DNA from: Beijerinckiaceae bacterium
GTDB taxonomy: Bacteria > Pseudomonadota > Alphaproteobacteria > Rhizobiales > Beijerinckiaceae
DNA length: 64,000 nt
Reading direction: 5' to 3'
NCBI GenBank assembly: GCA_947452455.1
Contig: CANGBX010000001.1
Coordinates: 434,001-498,000, forward strand
The notes beneath the pieces are model-generated. The model was not told the origin of the DNA. It saw only the letters and a program-made list of their open reading frames with translations, and made no database searches. The translations under genes were made by a program, and so were the position numbers. Shown here in pieces: positions 52,086 through 60,533 of this stretch. Position 1 is the stretch's first letter. Each line of letters opens with the position of its first letter.

Positions 52086-52349
52086 ATGTCGGACGATGCC
52101 GCCCGTATTGCTGCGCTCGAACAGCGTGTCGAAGCCTTGAGCCATACGATCAAGACCGTCATGACGACGTTCATGCTGCGTGGCCTGCTCACCCGCGAGA
52201 CGGTGAATGCCGTTCTGGCTGAAGCCGAGCGGGGCATGGCCGGCCAATCGCAGGCCATTGCAGAAATCGCCCATATCAAAGAAGACATGCCGGCCTATCT
52301 GCGCCATGCCATGGGCCCGACTTCCGAAGATGATGATCACGGACATTGA
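52086..52349 (+). CDS. Small helical protein of unknown function
   Basis: The product is 87 residues from ATG 52086, preceded by a strong ggagg. An N-terminal coiled-coil-like heptad stretch (RIAALEQRVEALSHTIKTV) is followed by helices and an acidic His-rich end (SEDDDHGH). Its 3' end overlaps the start region of dusA, so the two are likely co-transcribed. I recognise no functional family. Confidence 0.6.
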   Translation: MSDDAARIAALEQRVEALSHTIKTVMTTFMLRGLLTRETVNAVLAEAERGMAGQSQAIAEIAHIKEDMPAYLRHAMGPTSEDDDHGH

Positions 52350-53370
52350 GCGCGTGACCAAGCTTTCCTACAGCATGCGCTTTTCTGTGGCGCCCATGAT
52401 GGACTGGACGGACCGGCATTGCCGTGTTCTCCACCGCCTCATGTCGCGCCATGCGCTGCTCTATACGGAAATGGTGACGACAGGTGCGATCCTTCATGGC
52501 GACCGCAACCGCTTGCTTGGTTATTCGGATGTCGAGCATCCGGTGGCAGTGCAGCTCGGCGGTTCCGATCCGCAAGCACTCGCGACATCTGCGCGCATTT
52601 GCGAAGACTTCGGTTATGACGAGATCAATCTCAATTGCGGTTGCCCGTCTGACCGCGTGCAGAATGGATCCTTCGGCGCTTGTCTGATGCGCGAGCCGCA
52701 ATTGGTGGCCGATTGTGTGGCCGCGATGAAAGCGGCGGTAAAAATTCCTGTCACTGTCAAATGTCGTATCGGCGTGGATGATCAGGAGCCGCGCGACGCT
52801 TTGTGGGCGATGACGCATGCTTTGACGCAAGCCGGTGTCGATGCGCTGATCGTGCATGCGCGCAAAGCCTGGTTGCAGGGGCTTTCGCCCAAAGAGAATC
52901 GCGACATTCCCCCGCTTGATTATGATCTTGTGCATCAGCTGAAAGCGGCGTTTCCGCAATTGCCGGTGGCGATCAATGGTGGCATTGCGACAATCGAAGA
53001 GGGGTTGCCGCATCTCGACACACTTGATGGCATCATGCTCGGGCGTGCGGCCTATCAGACGCCTGATCTTCTGTTGAAGGTTGATCCTTTTCTCTTTGGT
53101 CAGCCCGCGCCTTTTGCGGATAGTTTCGAAGTGGTGGACGCCTATCTTCCCTATGTCGAAGCGCGGTTGAAAGATGGCTATCGCTTGCATGATATGACGC
53201 GCCATATGCTGGGCCTGTTCACAGGGATTCCCGGCGCGCGTCTGTGGCGGCGCACGATTGCAACCAAAGCGCCGTTGCGCGGAGCCGGTGTCGAGGTTTT
53301 GCGCGAAGCCATGAACCATGTCGCGCGTACGACAGATGCGCTTTACGGCTCCACTTTGGTGAGCGAATAA
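52333..53370 (+). CDS. dusA: tRNA-dihydrouridine(20/20a) synthase
   Basis: From ATG 52333 the product is 345 residues; GTG 52354 and ATG 52375 are other possible starts. The FMN-binding barrel begins RFSVAPMMDWTDRHCR. The Dus signature with the catalytic Cys is INLNCGCPSDRVQNGSFGACLM. LIVHARKAWLQGLSPKENRDIPPL and the VAINGGI phosphate-binding strand are DusA-specific. It reduces uridines in the tRNA D-loop. It overlaps the preceding small gene. Confidence 0.93.
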   Translation: MITDIERVTKLSYSMRFSVAPMMDWTDRHCRVLHRLMSRHALLYTEMVTTGAILHGDRNRLLGYSDVEHPVAVQLGGSDPQALATSARICEDFGYDEINLNCGCPSDRVQNGSFGACLMREPQLVADCVAAMKAAVKIPVTVKCRIGVDDQEPRDALWAMTHALTQAGVDALIVHARKAWLQGLSPKENRDIPPLDYDLVHQLKAAFPQLPVAINGGIATIEEGLPHLDTLDGIMLGRAAYQTPDLLLKVDPFLFGQPAPFADSFEVVDAYLPYVEARLKDGYRLHDMTRHMLGLFTGIPGARLWRRTIATKAPLRGAGVEVLREAMNHVARTTDALYGSTLVSE

Positions 53371-53483
53371 ACAGCTTTTTCGATGACTTTTCGTCTTCGC
53401 CCTGTTCTTGCGTGGCAAGGGCTTGCGGCGGCTTGGCTTATGCCCCATGAAGCAGCATCAATGTCACATCCCGCAGGGGCGCC

Positions 53484-54314
53484 ATGCTTGCCGGTCACGA
53501 TCTCAATGAAATTCTCTTCCTTGTCGCCTCGCTAGCGGCGGCTGGCGCTGTGACGGGTGTTCTGGCGGGCGTCTTTGGCGTGGGTGGCGGCGCGCTCATC
53601 GTGCCGGTTTTGTATGAACTCTTCCGCGTACTGAATGTGCCTGAAGAAATCCGCATGCCATTGTCGGTCGGCACGTCACTTGCGATTATCATTCCAACAT
53701 CCATTCGCTCTTTCCGCGGGCATCGTGAACGCGGTTCAGTGGATATGGATGTGTTGAAGGCGTGGGCGATCCCGACGGTTGTTGGTGTGCTGATCGGCAG
53801 TGTGATTGCGCGTTATGCGCCGCCTTATATTTTCAAATTTGTTTTTGTCGGCATTGTCGGCGTGAGCTCTGTGCGTCTGCTGTTCAATCTTAGATGGAAT
53901 CTGGGAGATGACGTGCCCAAGGGAAATGCCTTGCGCGCCTTTGGTTTGATCAATGCGATGCTATCAGCTCTGATGGGCATTGGTGGCGGGCAACTCGCCA
54001 CCATGTTTCTGACCTTTTATGGTCGCACCATTCATCAGGCGGCTGCGACATCATCGGGTGTTGGTGTGCTGATTTCTATTCCCGGCGCCATTGGCTATAT
54101 GCTGGCAGGCTGGGACAAAACGGATCTGCCGCCTTTGTCTTTGGGCTTTGTTTCGCTGATTGGCATAGCCGCCTTTGCGCCTGTGAGTGTTCTCACGGCG
54201 CCCCTCGGGGTGAAACTTGCCTATGCGCTCTCCAAGCGGCAATTGGAATTGGCCTTCGGCACATTCCTGCTGCTCGTCTCGCTGCGTTTTATCGCGTCTA
54301 TTTTGGGTTATTGA
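53484..54314 (+). CDS. TauE/SafE-family sulfite/organosulfonate exporter-like membrane protein
   Basis: The product is 276 residues with about eight membrane helices. The two inverted half motifs are present: GVLAGVFGVGGGALIVPVLYELF near the N-terminus and GINAML-like NAMLSALMGIGGGQLATMFLTFYG in the middle. PLSVGTSLAIIIPTSIRSFRGH is also typical. Such permeases move sulfur-containing anions, but specificity is not predictable. The 3' end overlaps the convergent DUF1289 gene by 17 bases. Confidence 0.88.
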   Translation: MLAGHDLNEILFLVASLAAAGAVTGVLAGVFGVGGGALIVPVLYELFRVLNVPEEIRMPLSVGTSLAIIIPTSIRSFRGHRERGSVDMDVLKAWAIPTVVGVLIGSVIARYAPPYIFKFVFVGIVGVSSVRLLFNLRWNLGDDVPKGNALRAFGLINAMLSALMGIGGGQLATMFLTFYGRTIHQAAATSSGVGVLISIPGAIGYMLAGWDKTDLPPLSLGFVSLIGIAAFAPVSVLTAPLGVKLAYALSKRQLELAFGTFLLLVSLRFIASILGY

Positions 54315-54480
54315 GCATAACTTTGCGCGCGGCGAGCTGATCCATCACAGCGGCGCGTTCATCATCAGACAGGCTCATCCAATCGCCGACCTCTTGGCGC
54401 GTGCGATAGCAGCCCATGCAATATTGCCCTTGCAAATCCAGCATGCAGATATTTTTGCAGGGTGTTTCGATCTCGCTCAT
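54298..54480 (-). CDS. DUF1289 small cysteine-motif protein
   Basis: The product is 60 residues. The DUF1289 pattern is complete: SPC-like TPCKNICMLDLQGQYCMGCYRTRQE with four Cys, then GDWMSLSDDERAAVM. The Cys spacing suggests metal or cluster binding, but no function is established. It lies 6 bases downstream of cobS, so it may be co-transcribed with it. Confidence 0.85.
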   Translation of the reverse strand: MSEIETPCKNICMLDLQGQYCMGCYRTRQEVGDWMSLSDDERAAVMDQLAARKVMLNNPK

Positions 54481-54486
54481 GGATCG

Positions 54487-55293
54487 TCATATAGAGCCGA
54501 AATGGCTGGCAAGCACGGCAAAAAACAGGATTTCCGCAACCTGTTGTGTGGCGCCCGCAATATCACCCGTCATGCCCTTGATCTGACGCTGGGCAATGGC
54601 CGCCATGGCAATGGCCGCGAGGGCCATCAGGGCGAGGCCGAGTGAGAGGCGCTCCGGTGGCAGGCCTAATGCCATGGGTGACAGGCCCACACCCACCGCC
54701 AGAATGATGGACAGAACGAGGGTCGAGGGCAGGGGCTTGGCCGCGGCCCAAGCCGCGCCATCAGTGCGGGCCGATGGCAGCAGGGCGTGCAACATGAGGG
54801 CTGCGACCCGCGAGGCCCCGCCGGAGGCCGCCATGGCTAGGGCTGCGGCGGGTGCGCCAAAGCGCTGCGTGATCTCGGCGATCAGGAGCGTGCGTAAAAG
54901 CAGCGACATGATGAGGGCGGCCCCGCCGAATGTGCCGATGCGGCTGTCCTTCATGATTTCGAGCTTGCGCTCGACGCTCATGCCGCCGCCCAGACCATCG
55001 GCCGTATCGGCCAGCCCGTCTTCATGAAAGGCGCCTGTGGCGAGCAGGAGAAAAGCCAGCGCAAATGCCGCCGCAATCAGTGGCGACAGGCCCAGCAGCG
55101 AGACGCCCCAGAGAACGAGCCCGCCAAGCCCGCCGATGAAAAAGCCCGCAAAAGGCAGCACCCGCACCGATGTGGCGAAATCCAGCATGGCATAGGGCTC
55201 GGCCTCGTAAGGCAGAACGGGAACCGGAAGCCGCGAGTAAAAGCGCAGGCAGGCGAGGAAATCGGCCAGAAGCCGCAAGGGGAGCGAGATCAT
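54487..55293 (-). CDS. cobS: Adenosylcobinamide-GDP ribazoletransferase (cobalamin synthase)
   Basis: The product is 268 residues and polytopic. The conserved acidic motif FHEDGLADTADGLGGG and MKDSRIGTFGGAAL are definitive for the CobS (CobV) family. FYSRLPVP lies near the N-terminus. It joins adenosylcobinamide-GDP to alpha-ribazole in the membrane. cobT, which makes the ribazole phosphate, is divergent 97 bases away. Confidence 0.95.
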   Translation of the reverse strand: MISLPLRLLADFLACLRFYSRLPVPVLPYEAEPYAMLDFATSVRVLPFAGFFIGGLGGLVLWGVSLLGLSPLIAAAFALAFLLLATGAFHEDGLADTADGLGGGMSVERKLEIMKDSRIGTFGGAALIMSLLLRTLLIAEITQRFGAPAAALAMAASGGASRVAALMLHALLPSARTDGAAWAAAKPLPSTLVLSIILAVGVGLSPMALGLPPERLSLGLALMALAAIAMAAIAQRQIKGMTGDIAGATQQVAEILFFAVLASHFGSI

Positions 55294-55390
55294 GGTTTGA
55301 GTGATGACATGAGTCGGGGGCTCAAGGGGAGTTTGAGTTCTCGGGCCAAAGCCCCTAAACAGCGGCCATCCTTTTCAAAACGGGTTTCTC
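55294..55390. promoter_or_regulatory. Divergent promoter region of cobS and cobT
   Basis: These 97 bases separate the two start codons and must hold both promoters. The space is too short for a cobalamin riboswitch (about 200 bases) plus two promoters, and no B12-box-like sequence was recognised. A tgagttctcgggcc stretch may contribute to the cobT leader, but no clear -35/-10 pair was chosen. Confidence 0.4.
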
Positions 55391-56410
55391 ATGTCCGCCA
55401 CTGGCCTGCCTTTCGACGACATCCGCAATCTCTTCGCCCAAATGCCGCAAGCCGCGACCCCCATGGTCGAGGATGTGCGCGCGCGCGATGCGCAATTGAC
55501 CAAGCCCGCAGGCGCGCTTGGTCGCTTGGAAGAAATGGTCGAGTTTTTGGCCGCCTGGCAGGGCAAATCGAAACCGACAATTCTGCGCCCTATGGTGGCG
55601 GTGTTTGCGGCCAATCATGGTGTGGTCGCACAAGGTGTCTCGGCATTCCCGCCGGAAGTCACGCGCGCCATGATGGAAAATTTTGCGGCTGGCGGGGCTG
55701 CGATCAACCAGATCTGCGCGACCTATGACATTGGACTGAAAGTGTTCGAACTGGCGCTGGATTATCCCACGCCCGACATCACGCAAGAGCCCGCTTTTGA
55801 TGAAGCCGGTTGCGCGGCGACTTTCGCTTTCGGCATGGAGGCCATTGCGGGCGGCACAGATCTTTTGTGTCTGGGTGAAATGGGCATTGGCAACACGACG
55901 ATTGCCGCGGCCATTTATCACGCGCTTTATGGTGGCGATGCGAAGGACTGGGTTGGTCGTGGCACGGGCATTGATGAGGCGGGCTACCAGCGCAAAGTCG
56001 ATGCGGTGGCGCGTGCTGTGAAACTCAACGCCGGACATTTGTCTGATCCGCTGGAAGTCTTGCGCCGCTTGGGCGGGCGCGAGATTGCCGCTATGGCGGG
56101 CGCCATTATGGCGGCGCGGTTGGAGCGGATTCCGGTTGTGCTCGACGGTTATGTTGTCACTGCGGCTGCCGCCATTTTGCATGCACTCAATCCGTCTTCG
56201 ATTGATCATTGCATCGCGGGGCATCTGTCAGCAGAAGGCGCACATGCGCGCGTGCTGGAGCGCATGGACAAAAAGCCCTTGCTCGATTTGGGCCTGCGTC
56301 TGGGTGAAGGCACAGGTGCCGCACTTGCTGTTGGTGTGATGAAAGCCGCGCTCACCTGCCATCGCGATATGGCAACATTCGATCAGGCGAAAGTGCCGTC
56401 AAAGGCTTAA
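55391..56410 (+). CDS. cobT: Nicotinate-nucleotide-dimethylbenzimidazole phosphoribosyltransferase
   Basis: The product is 339 residues. Family motifs are visible: DAQLTKPAGALGRLEEMVEFLAAWQG, FAANHGVVAQGVSAFPPEVTRAM, CLGEMGIGNTTIAAAI, and the C-terminal LGLRLGEGTGAAL with the catalytic Glu. The enzyme makes alpha-ribazole 5'-phosphate for the lower ligand of cobalamin. In the Pseudomonas denitrificans scheme the same enzyme is named CobU. Confidence 0.95.
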   Translation: MSATGLPFDDIRNLFAQMPQAATPMVEDVRARDAQLTKPAGALGRLEEMVEFLAAWQGKSKPTILRPMVAVFAANHGVVAQGVSAFPPEVTRAMMENFAAGGAAINQICATYDIGLKVFELALDYPTPDITQEPAFDEAGCAATFAFGMEAIAGGTDLLCLGEMGIGNTTIAAAIYHALYGGDAKDWVGRGTGIDEAGYQRKVDAVARAVKLNAGHLSDPLEVLRRLGGREIAAMAGAIMAARLERIPVVLDGYVVTAAAAILHALNPSSIDHCIAGHLSAEGAHARVLERMDKKPLLDLGLRLGEGTGAALAVGVMKAALTCHRDMATFDQAKVPSKA

Positions 56411-56413
56411 AGA

Positions 56414-57955
56414 TCAGGCGGCTTTGCGCGCCTGTGTGCGGGCGTCACGCGGGCGCGCGGGTTTGGCCTGCGCTGCGGCTTCAATAACGCGTTCTGTGGG
56501 CAGGATCACGGTAACTTCCGTGCCCTGGCGCAATTCCGATTGAATGTGGAATGTGCCGCCATGCAGATCGACAAGGCCTTTCACAATGGGCAGACCGAGG
56601 CCCGAGCCTTCTTCGGCATTTTTCTGTGCCAGCGAACCGCGCCCGAAAGACGACAGGACAACCGGAATTTCATCTTCGGGAATGCCCGGCCCCGTGTCGC
56701 GGATTGAAATATATTGACCACCCGACTGCGTCCAGCCGCATTTCAGCGTCACGTGACCGCCAGAGGGCGTGAATTTGATCGCATTGGTGAGCAAGTTCAA
56801 CGTGATCTGGCGCAAAGCGCGCTCATCACCCCAAATGCGCGGCAATTGCGTTTCAATCGCGCGTGTGATGGTGATCTCGCGTTGCTCGGCACGCAGCGAG
56901 AGTAGATGCAGACATTCCTCGACCACATGGGCGAGTGACACAGGCTCTTCGCGCAATTCATAGCGGCCGGCTTCGACGCGCGAGAGATCGAGAATTTCAT
57001 TGATGAGCATCAACAGATGCTGGCCGCTCGAATGAATGTCGCTCGAATAATCCTTGTAAGCGCTAACGCCATGTTTGCCGAATAATTCGTTCTTCATGAC
57101 TTCGGAGAAGCCGAGAATGGCATTGAGCGGCGTGCGCAATTCATGGCTCATCGTGGCCAAGAAGCTCGACTTGGCGACATTGGCTTCTTCGGCACGACGG
57201 CGTGCTTCATCCGAATTGGCTTTGGCTTGTTCGAGCTCGGCAATCAGCATGTCTTTCTCCAGCCGGAAAGAGAGAGACGAGAGGCTCGTTGCATAAAGGC
57301 GCTGCGCCAGAACAAGAAAGAAGAATTGCGCGCCGCAAGCCATGAGGGCCACGGGCCAAGCCTGCTCTTGCCATACGGGGTGCATGTAGAAAACGACCGC
57401 GATGGTGGTGGGCATCAGACCCGCATAGACGGCCATGGGCACAGTGGCGGAAATCAGCGAGGTCAGAGCCGAGATCAGCAGCAAGACAAACAGCACGAAA
57501 ATGCGCGCTGTGGCATCGGGCTCATTGAGAAACAGCACAGTGAGCATGGCCCAAGCGAGACCATGGCAAAGTTCGGTCGCCACAAAGCGGCGGCGCCAAG
57601 CTTGCACTTGCAGCCCGACTTCTGGCTGCTCCAACAAGCTGCGCGCTGTTTTGTAAGAGACGAGATGGCACGACCAGACGATGCCAAGCCAGACAACGAC
57701 ATCAACCTCGGGCGTCCACATGAAGGACATGACCGCAGCCGAGAGCGCTATAAAGGCGAGGGCGGGAACGGAGGTCATGCGGCTTTGCGCAAAAAGGCGC
57801 AAAAGCTCGACATCGAAAGAGCGGTTGCCCGTACCAGAGGCGATGAATTTCTCGCGCACATGCCGCCAGCTGGCGGACAGAGCAGAGCGACGCGCGAAAG
57901 CAGCAGGGTTTTTCCCGCTGTTCGGCTCGATCATATCTTTGAACGCTTCACTCAT
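56414..57955 (-). CDS. Membrane histidine kinase of the PdhS/DivJ type
   Basis: The product is 513 residues. The N-terminal ~230 residues hold about five to six membrane helices, with no large periplasmic loop and no PAS domain. A short coiled linker leads to His ~269 in MSHELRTPLNAILGFSEVM, then YSSDIHSSGQHLLMLINEILDLSRVEAG. The N box is LLTNAIKF, G1 is DTGPGIP and G2 is GSGLGLPIV. The helix after the H box matches the PleC/DivJ/PdhS group that signals to DivK. DivJ itself has a polytopic N-terminus, so a DivJ-like role is possible but unproven. Confidence 0.8.
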   Translation of the reverse strand: MSEAFKDMIEPNSGKNPAAFARRSALSASWRHVREKFIASGTGNRSFDVELLRLFAQSRMTSVPALAFIALSAAVMSFMWTPEVDVVVWLGIVWSCHLVSYKTARSLLEQPEVGLQVQAWRRRFVATELCHGLAWAMLTVLFLNEPDATARIFVLFVLLLISALTSLISATVPMAVYAGLMPTTIAVVFYMHPVWQEQAWPVALMACGAQFFFLVLAQRLYATSLSSLSFRLEKDMLIAELEQAKANSDEARRRAEEANVAKSSFLATMSHELRTPLNAILGFSEVMKNELFGKHGVSAYKDYSSDIHSSGQHLLMLINEILDLSRVEAGRYELREEPVSLAHVVEECLHLLSLRAEQREITITRAIETQLPRIWGDERALRQITLNLLTNAIKFTPSGGHVTLKCGWTQSGGQYISIRDTGPGIPEDEIPVVLSSFGRGSLAQKNAEEGSGLGLPIVKGLVDLHGGTFHIQSELRQGTEVTVILPTERVIEAAAQAKPARPRDARTQARKAA

Positions 57956-58231
57956 GAGGCACGCTTTTGGCCGGAAACTCGACTCGATCCGTTCCTCAGA
58001 ATGACGGGTAAAGCTTAACGTGCTTTTGGCTTGAAAATGGGCCTTTTAACTTTTGGATTTTCCCTCTCGCAGGGCAGGCGCGAGAGGGGTGCTGGCGAAA
58101 AGCCCCAGAAAGGTGGGTTTTCTCAACCACTTTGGAGGCTTAAGGGCGCGTCTTTTCAGGGTTGGGCATGCTCTGGCCAGGCCATGCGCGTTAACCCTCA
58201 CCTGTAAAAACTTTTGCCTCAGCCCCCAAAG
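57956..58231. other. Intergenic stretch with one hairpin, no gene seen
   Basis: This 276-base gap precedes the PdhS-type kinase (leftward) and follows the stop of the dehydrogenase gene. It contains one clear hairpin at 58062-58088 (ccctctcgc / gcgagaggg, 9-base stem), whose word resembles half of a dispersed palindromic repeat. It must also carry the kinase promoter. No open frame with a plausible start and site was seen. Confidence 0.5.
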
Positions 58232-59098
58232 TTACTTGTTGAGCCGCTTGATCAGGCTTGACGTATCGTAGCGGCTGCCGCCCATTTTCTGCACTTCGGA
58301 ATAGAATTGATCGACCAGAGCGGTCACCGGCAGATGGGCGCCGTTGCGGCGCGCTTCGCTCAGGCAAATGCCGAGATCCTTGCGCATCCAGTCGACCGCA
58401 AAGCCGAAATCGAATTTGTCGGCAACCATTGTGGCAGAGCGGTTTTCCATCTGCCAGCTTTGCGCGGCACCTTTTGAAATCACGTCGACAACGGCGAGCG
58501 GATCGAGCCCGGCTTTCTGCGCAAAGTGCAAGCCTTCGGCCAGCCCCTCGACGAGGCCTGCAATGCAGATCTGGTTGACCATTTTGGTGAGCTGACCAGC
58601 CCCCGAGCCGCCCATCAAACGGCAGGCGCGGGCGAAAGCGGCAATCACGGGTTCTGCCTTTGCGTAAGGGGCGCTGTCGCCGCCACACATGACGGTGAGC
58701 ACGCCGTTTTCAGCGCCCGCTTGTCCGCCAGACACAGGCGCATCGATGAAGGAAATGCCGAGTGCTGCCGCCTTGGCGTGCAATTCGCGTGCGACATCGG
58801 CCGACGCCGTGGTGTGATCAACGAAGATCGCGCCATTGGACATGGTGGCGAAAGCCCCGTCCGGCCCGATGGTGATAGCGCGCAAATCATCATCATTGCC
58901 GACACAGGCGAAAACAATCTCGGCGCCTTGAGTCGCCAGCGCCGGGGTGGGCGCGGCGCGGTGCCCATGTTTCTTGACCCAATCCTGCGCCTTGGCCGGC
59001 GTGCGGTTATAGACGGTCAGGTCATGGCCCTTGGCAGCGAGGTGGCCTGCCATGGGGAAGCCCATGACACCGAGGCCGATGAAGGCAATTTTCGCCAT
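58232..59098 (-). CDS. NAD(P)-dependent beta-hydroxyacid dehydrogenase (3-hydroxyisobutyrate/tartronate semialdehyde reductase type)
   Basis: The product is 288 residues. The nucleotide-binding fingerprint is FIGLGVMGFPMAGHLAAKGH, the substrate loop is DAPVSGGQAGAENGVLTVMCGG, the catalytic Lys is in GQLTKMVNQICIAG, and the conserved KDLGICLSEA is present. All canonical residues are intact, unlike the more divergent copy at 1229-2137. It may be MmsB- or GarR-like; the substrate is open. It stands alone on its strand. Confidence 0.9.
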   Translation of the reverse strand: MAKIAFIGLGVMGFPMAGHLAAKGHDLTVYNRTPAKAQDWVKKHGHRAAPTPALATQGAEIVFACVGNDDDLRAITIGPDGAFATMSNGAIFVDHTTASADVARELHAKAAALGISFIDAPVSGGQAGAENGVLTVMCGGDSAPYAKAEPVIAAFARACRLMGGSGAGQLTKMVNQICIAGLVEGLAEGLHFAQKAGLDPLAVVDVISKGAAQSWQMENRSATMVADKFDFGFAVDWMRKDLGICLSEARRNGAHLPVTALVDQFYSEVQKMGGSRYDTSSLIKRLNK

Positions 59099-59372
59099 AT
59101 GTCGCGCTCCTGTCTCGATTTTTGCTCATTTTGCCCATCCCATGACGGCTGCCGGCTGGCAAGGCCTTCGATCTTCACCGCAGCGTGATGGGTTTCGCCC
59201 AATTTACGTTTTAACGGGGCTAGCAGTTTGGCCTCTCAAATCCATATGACTAAAGGGGCATTGATTAGCGCTGAGTCTATGTTCTTTTGCGTTGCAAGGA
59301 CCCGAGCCTCTGGTGCTTGATGCTCCCCAATCGACGGTGCGACGCGCCGGCGAAGATTTTTGGAGGAAACTA
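59099..59372. promoter_or_regulatory. Divergent regulatory region before the TRAP binding-protein gene
   Basis: This 274-base region lies between the divergent dehydrogenase and TRAP binding-protein genes. The last part holds a strong ribosome-binding site (tggagga) seven bases before ATG 59373. An open frame runs from 59292 into the TRAP gene but lacks a site and is not favoured. No operator was identified. Confidence 0.4.
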
Positions 59373-60464
59373 ATGAAACGTCGTCAGTTTTTGAAGACAG
59401 CGAGTCTCGCCGCTGCTGGCACCGCCGCTGTTGCGGCTCCCGCCATTGCCCAGTCTGCGCCGGAAGTGAAATGGCGCGTCACGACCAGCTTCCCGCGTTC
59501 GCTCGACACGATCCATGGCGCGGCTGAAACAGTTGCGAAATATGTGTCGGATGCAACCGACGGCAAGTTCCAGATGCAGGTCTTTGCGGGCGGCGAAATC
59601 GTTCCCCCGTTGCAGGCGCTTGATGCTGTTTCCAACGGTACGGTCGAAGCTTGCCACACCTGCCTCTATTACTATTGGGGCAAGGATCCGACTTTTGCTT
59701 TCGGCACGGCGGTTCCTTTCGGTCTGAACTCGCGCCAGCAGAATGCGTGGATGTTGTTTGGCGGCGGCGAGCAGCTGATCAATGAATTCCTCGAGCCCTA
59801 TAAGGTGAATAATTTCACCGCCGGTAATACGGGCACGCAGATGGGCGGCTGGTTCCGTAAGGAAGTCACCAAGCCGTCCGATCTCGAAGGTCTCAAGATG
59901 CGCATCGGCGGCTTCGGCGGCGCGGTGTTGCAGAAGCTCGGCGTTGTGCCCCAGCAAATTGCAGGCGGCGATATTTATCCGTCCCTCGAAAAGGGCACGA
60001 TCGACGCGGCCGAATGGATCGGCCCCTATGATGACGAGAAGCTCGGCTTCAACAAGGTGGCGCCGTTCTACTATTACCCCGGCTGGTGGGAAGGTGGCGC
60101 GATGATCAACTTCTGCTCCAACCTCGACAAGTTCAACGCTCTGCCAAAGACCTATCAGTCGATCCTGCGCGCAGCCACCGCTTACGCCAATGTCGAAATG
60201 CAGGCGAAATATGATGCGGGCAACGTGCCGGCTCTCAAGCGCCTCAATGCGGCTGGCACCAAGTTTCGTCCCTTCTCGCCGGAAATCATGGAAGCTTGCT
60301 GGAAGTCGGCCAATGAAGTTTATGCGGATCTCTCTTCCAAGAACGCCAAGTTCAAGAAGATGCATGATTCCTACATGGGCTTCCGTGGCGATGAATATCT
60401 CTGGTGGAACTTCGCAGAATATAACTACGACACATTCATGATCCGTCAGCGCGCCAAGGGCTGA
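59373..60464 (+). CDS. TRAP transporter periplasmic substrate-binding protein (DctP family, TakP-like)
   Basis: The product is 363 residues. The N-terminus KRRQFLKTASLAAAG is a twin-arginine-type signal with AIAQ cleavage. The mature protein has the DctP core: GKFQMQVFAGGEIVPPLQALDAVSNGTVE, KPSDLEGLKMRIGG with the conserved carboxylate-binding Arg, and EWIGPYDDEKLGFNKVAPFYYYPGWWEGG. The last segment is typical of the 2-oxoacid/lactate (TakP) branch. It ends at a strong terminator that faces the dctM/dctQ genes. Confidence 0.9.
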   Translation: MKRRQFLKTASLAAAGTAAVAAPAIAQSAPEVKWRVTTSFPRSLDTIHGAAETVAKYVSDATDGKFQMQVFAGGEIVPPLQALDAVSNGTVEACHTCLYYYWGKDPTFAFGTAVPFGLNSRQQNAWMLFGGGEQLINEFLEPYKVNNFTAGNTGTQMGGWFRKEVTKPSDLEGLKMRIGGFGGAVLQKLGVVPQQIAGGDIYPSLEKGTIDAAEWIGPYDDEKLGFNKVAPFYYYPGWWEGGAMINFCSNLDKFNALPKTYQSILRAATAYANVEMQAKYDAGNVPALKRLNAAGTKFRPFSPEIMEACWKSANEVYADLSSKNAKFKKMHDSYMGFRGDEYLWWNFAEYNYDTFMIRQRAKG

Positions 60465-60484
60465 TCGGACATCTCCTCAAAAAG

Positions 60485-60516
60485 AAAGCCCCGGAGGAAA
60501 CTCCGGGGCTTTTTTA
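60485..60516. terminator. Strong bidirectional intrinsic terminator between TRAP genes
   Basis: A perfect 10-base stem (agccccggag / ctccggggct, 60487-60496 and 60501-60510) with a GAAA loop is followed by a T-run on the plus strand. On the minus strand the preceding aaaaagaaa gives a U-rich tail as well. It separates the convergent binding-protein and dctM genes. Confidence 0.92.
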
Positions 60517-60533
60517 TTGGTCTGTGTGCCGCC

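Noticed and set aside
52276-53448. 390-codon minus-strand frame
   Set aside because: Antisense to dusA with Arg/His-rich, low-information sequence.
55294-55390. Cobalamin riboswitch before cobT or cobS
   Set aside because: Only 97 bases are available for both leaders and no B12 box was recognised.
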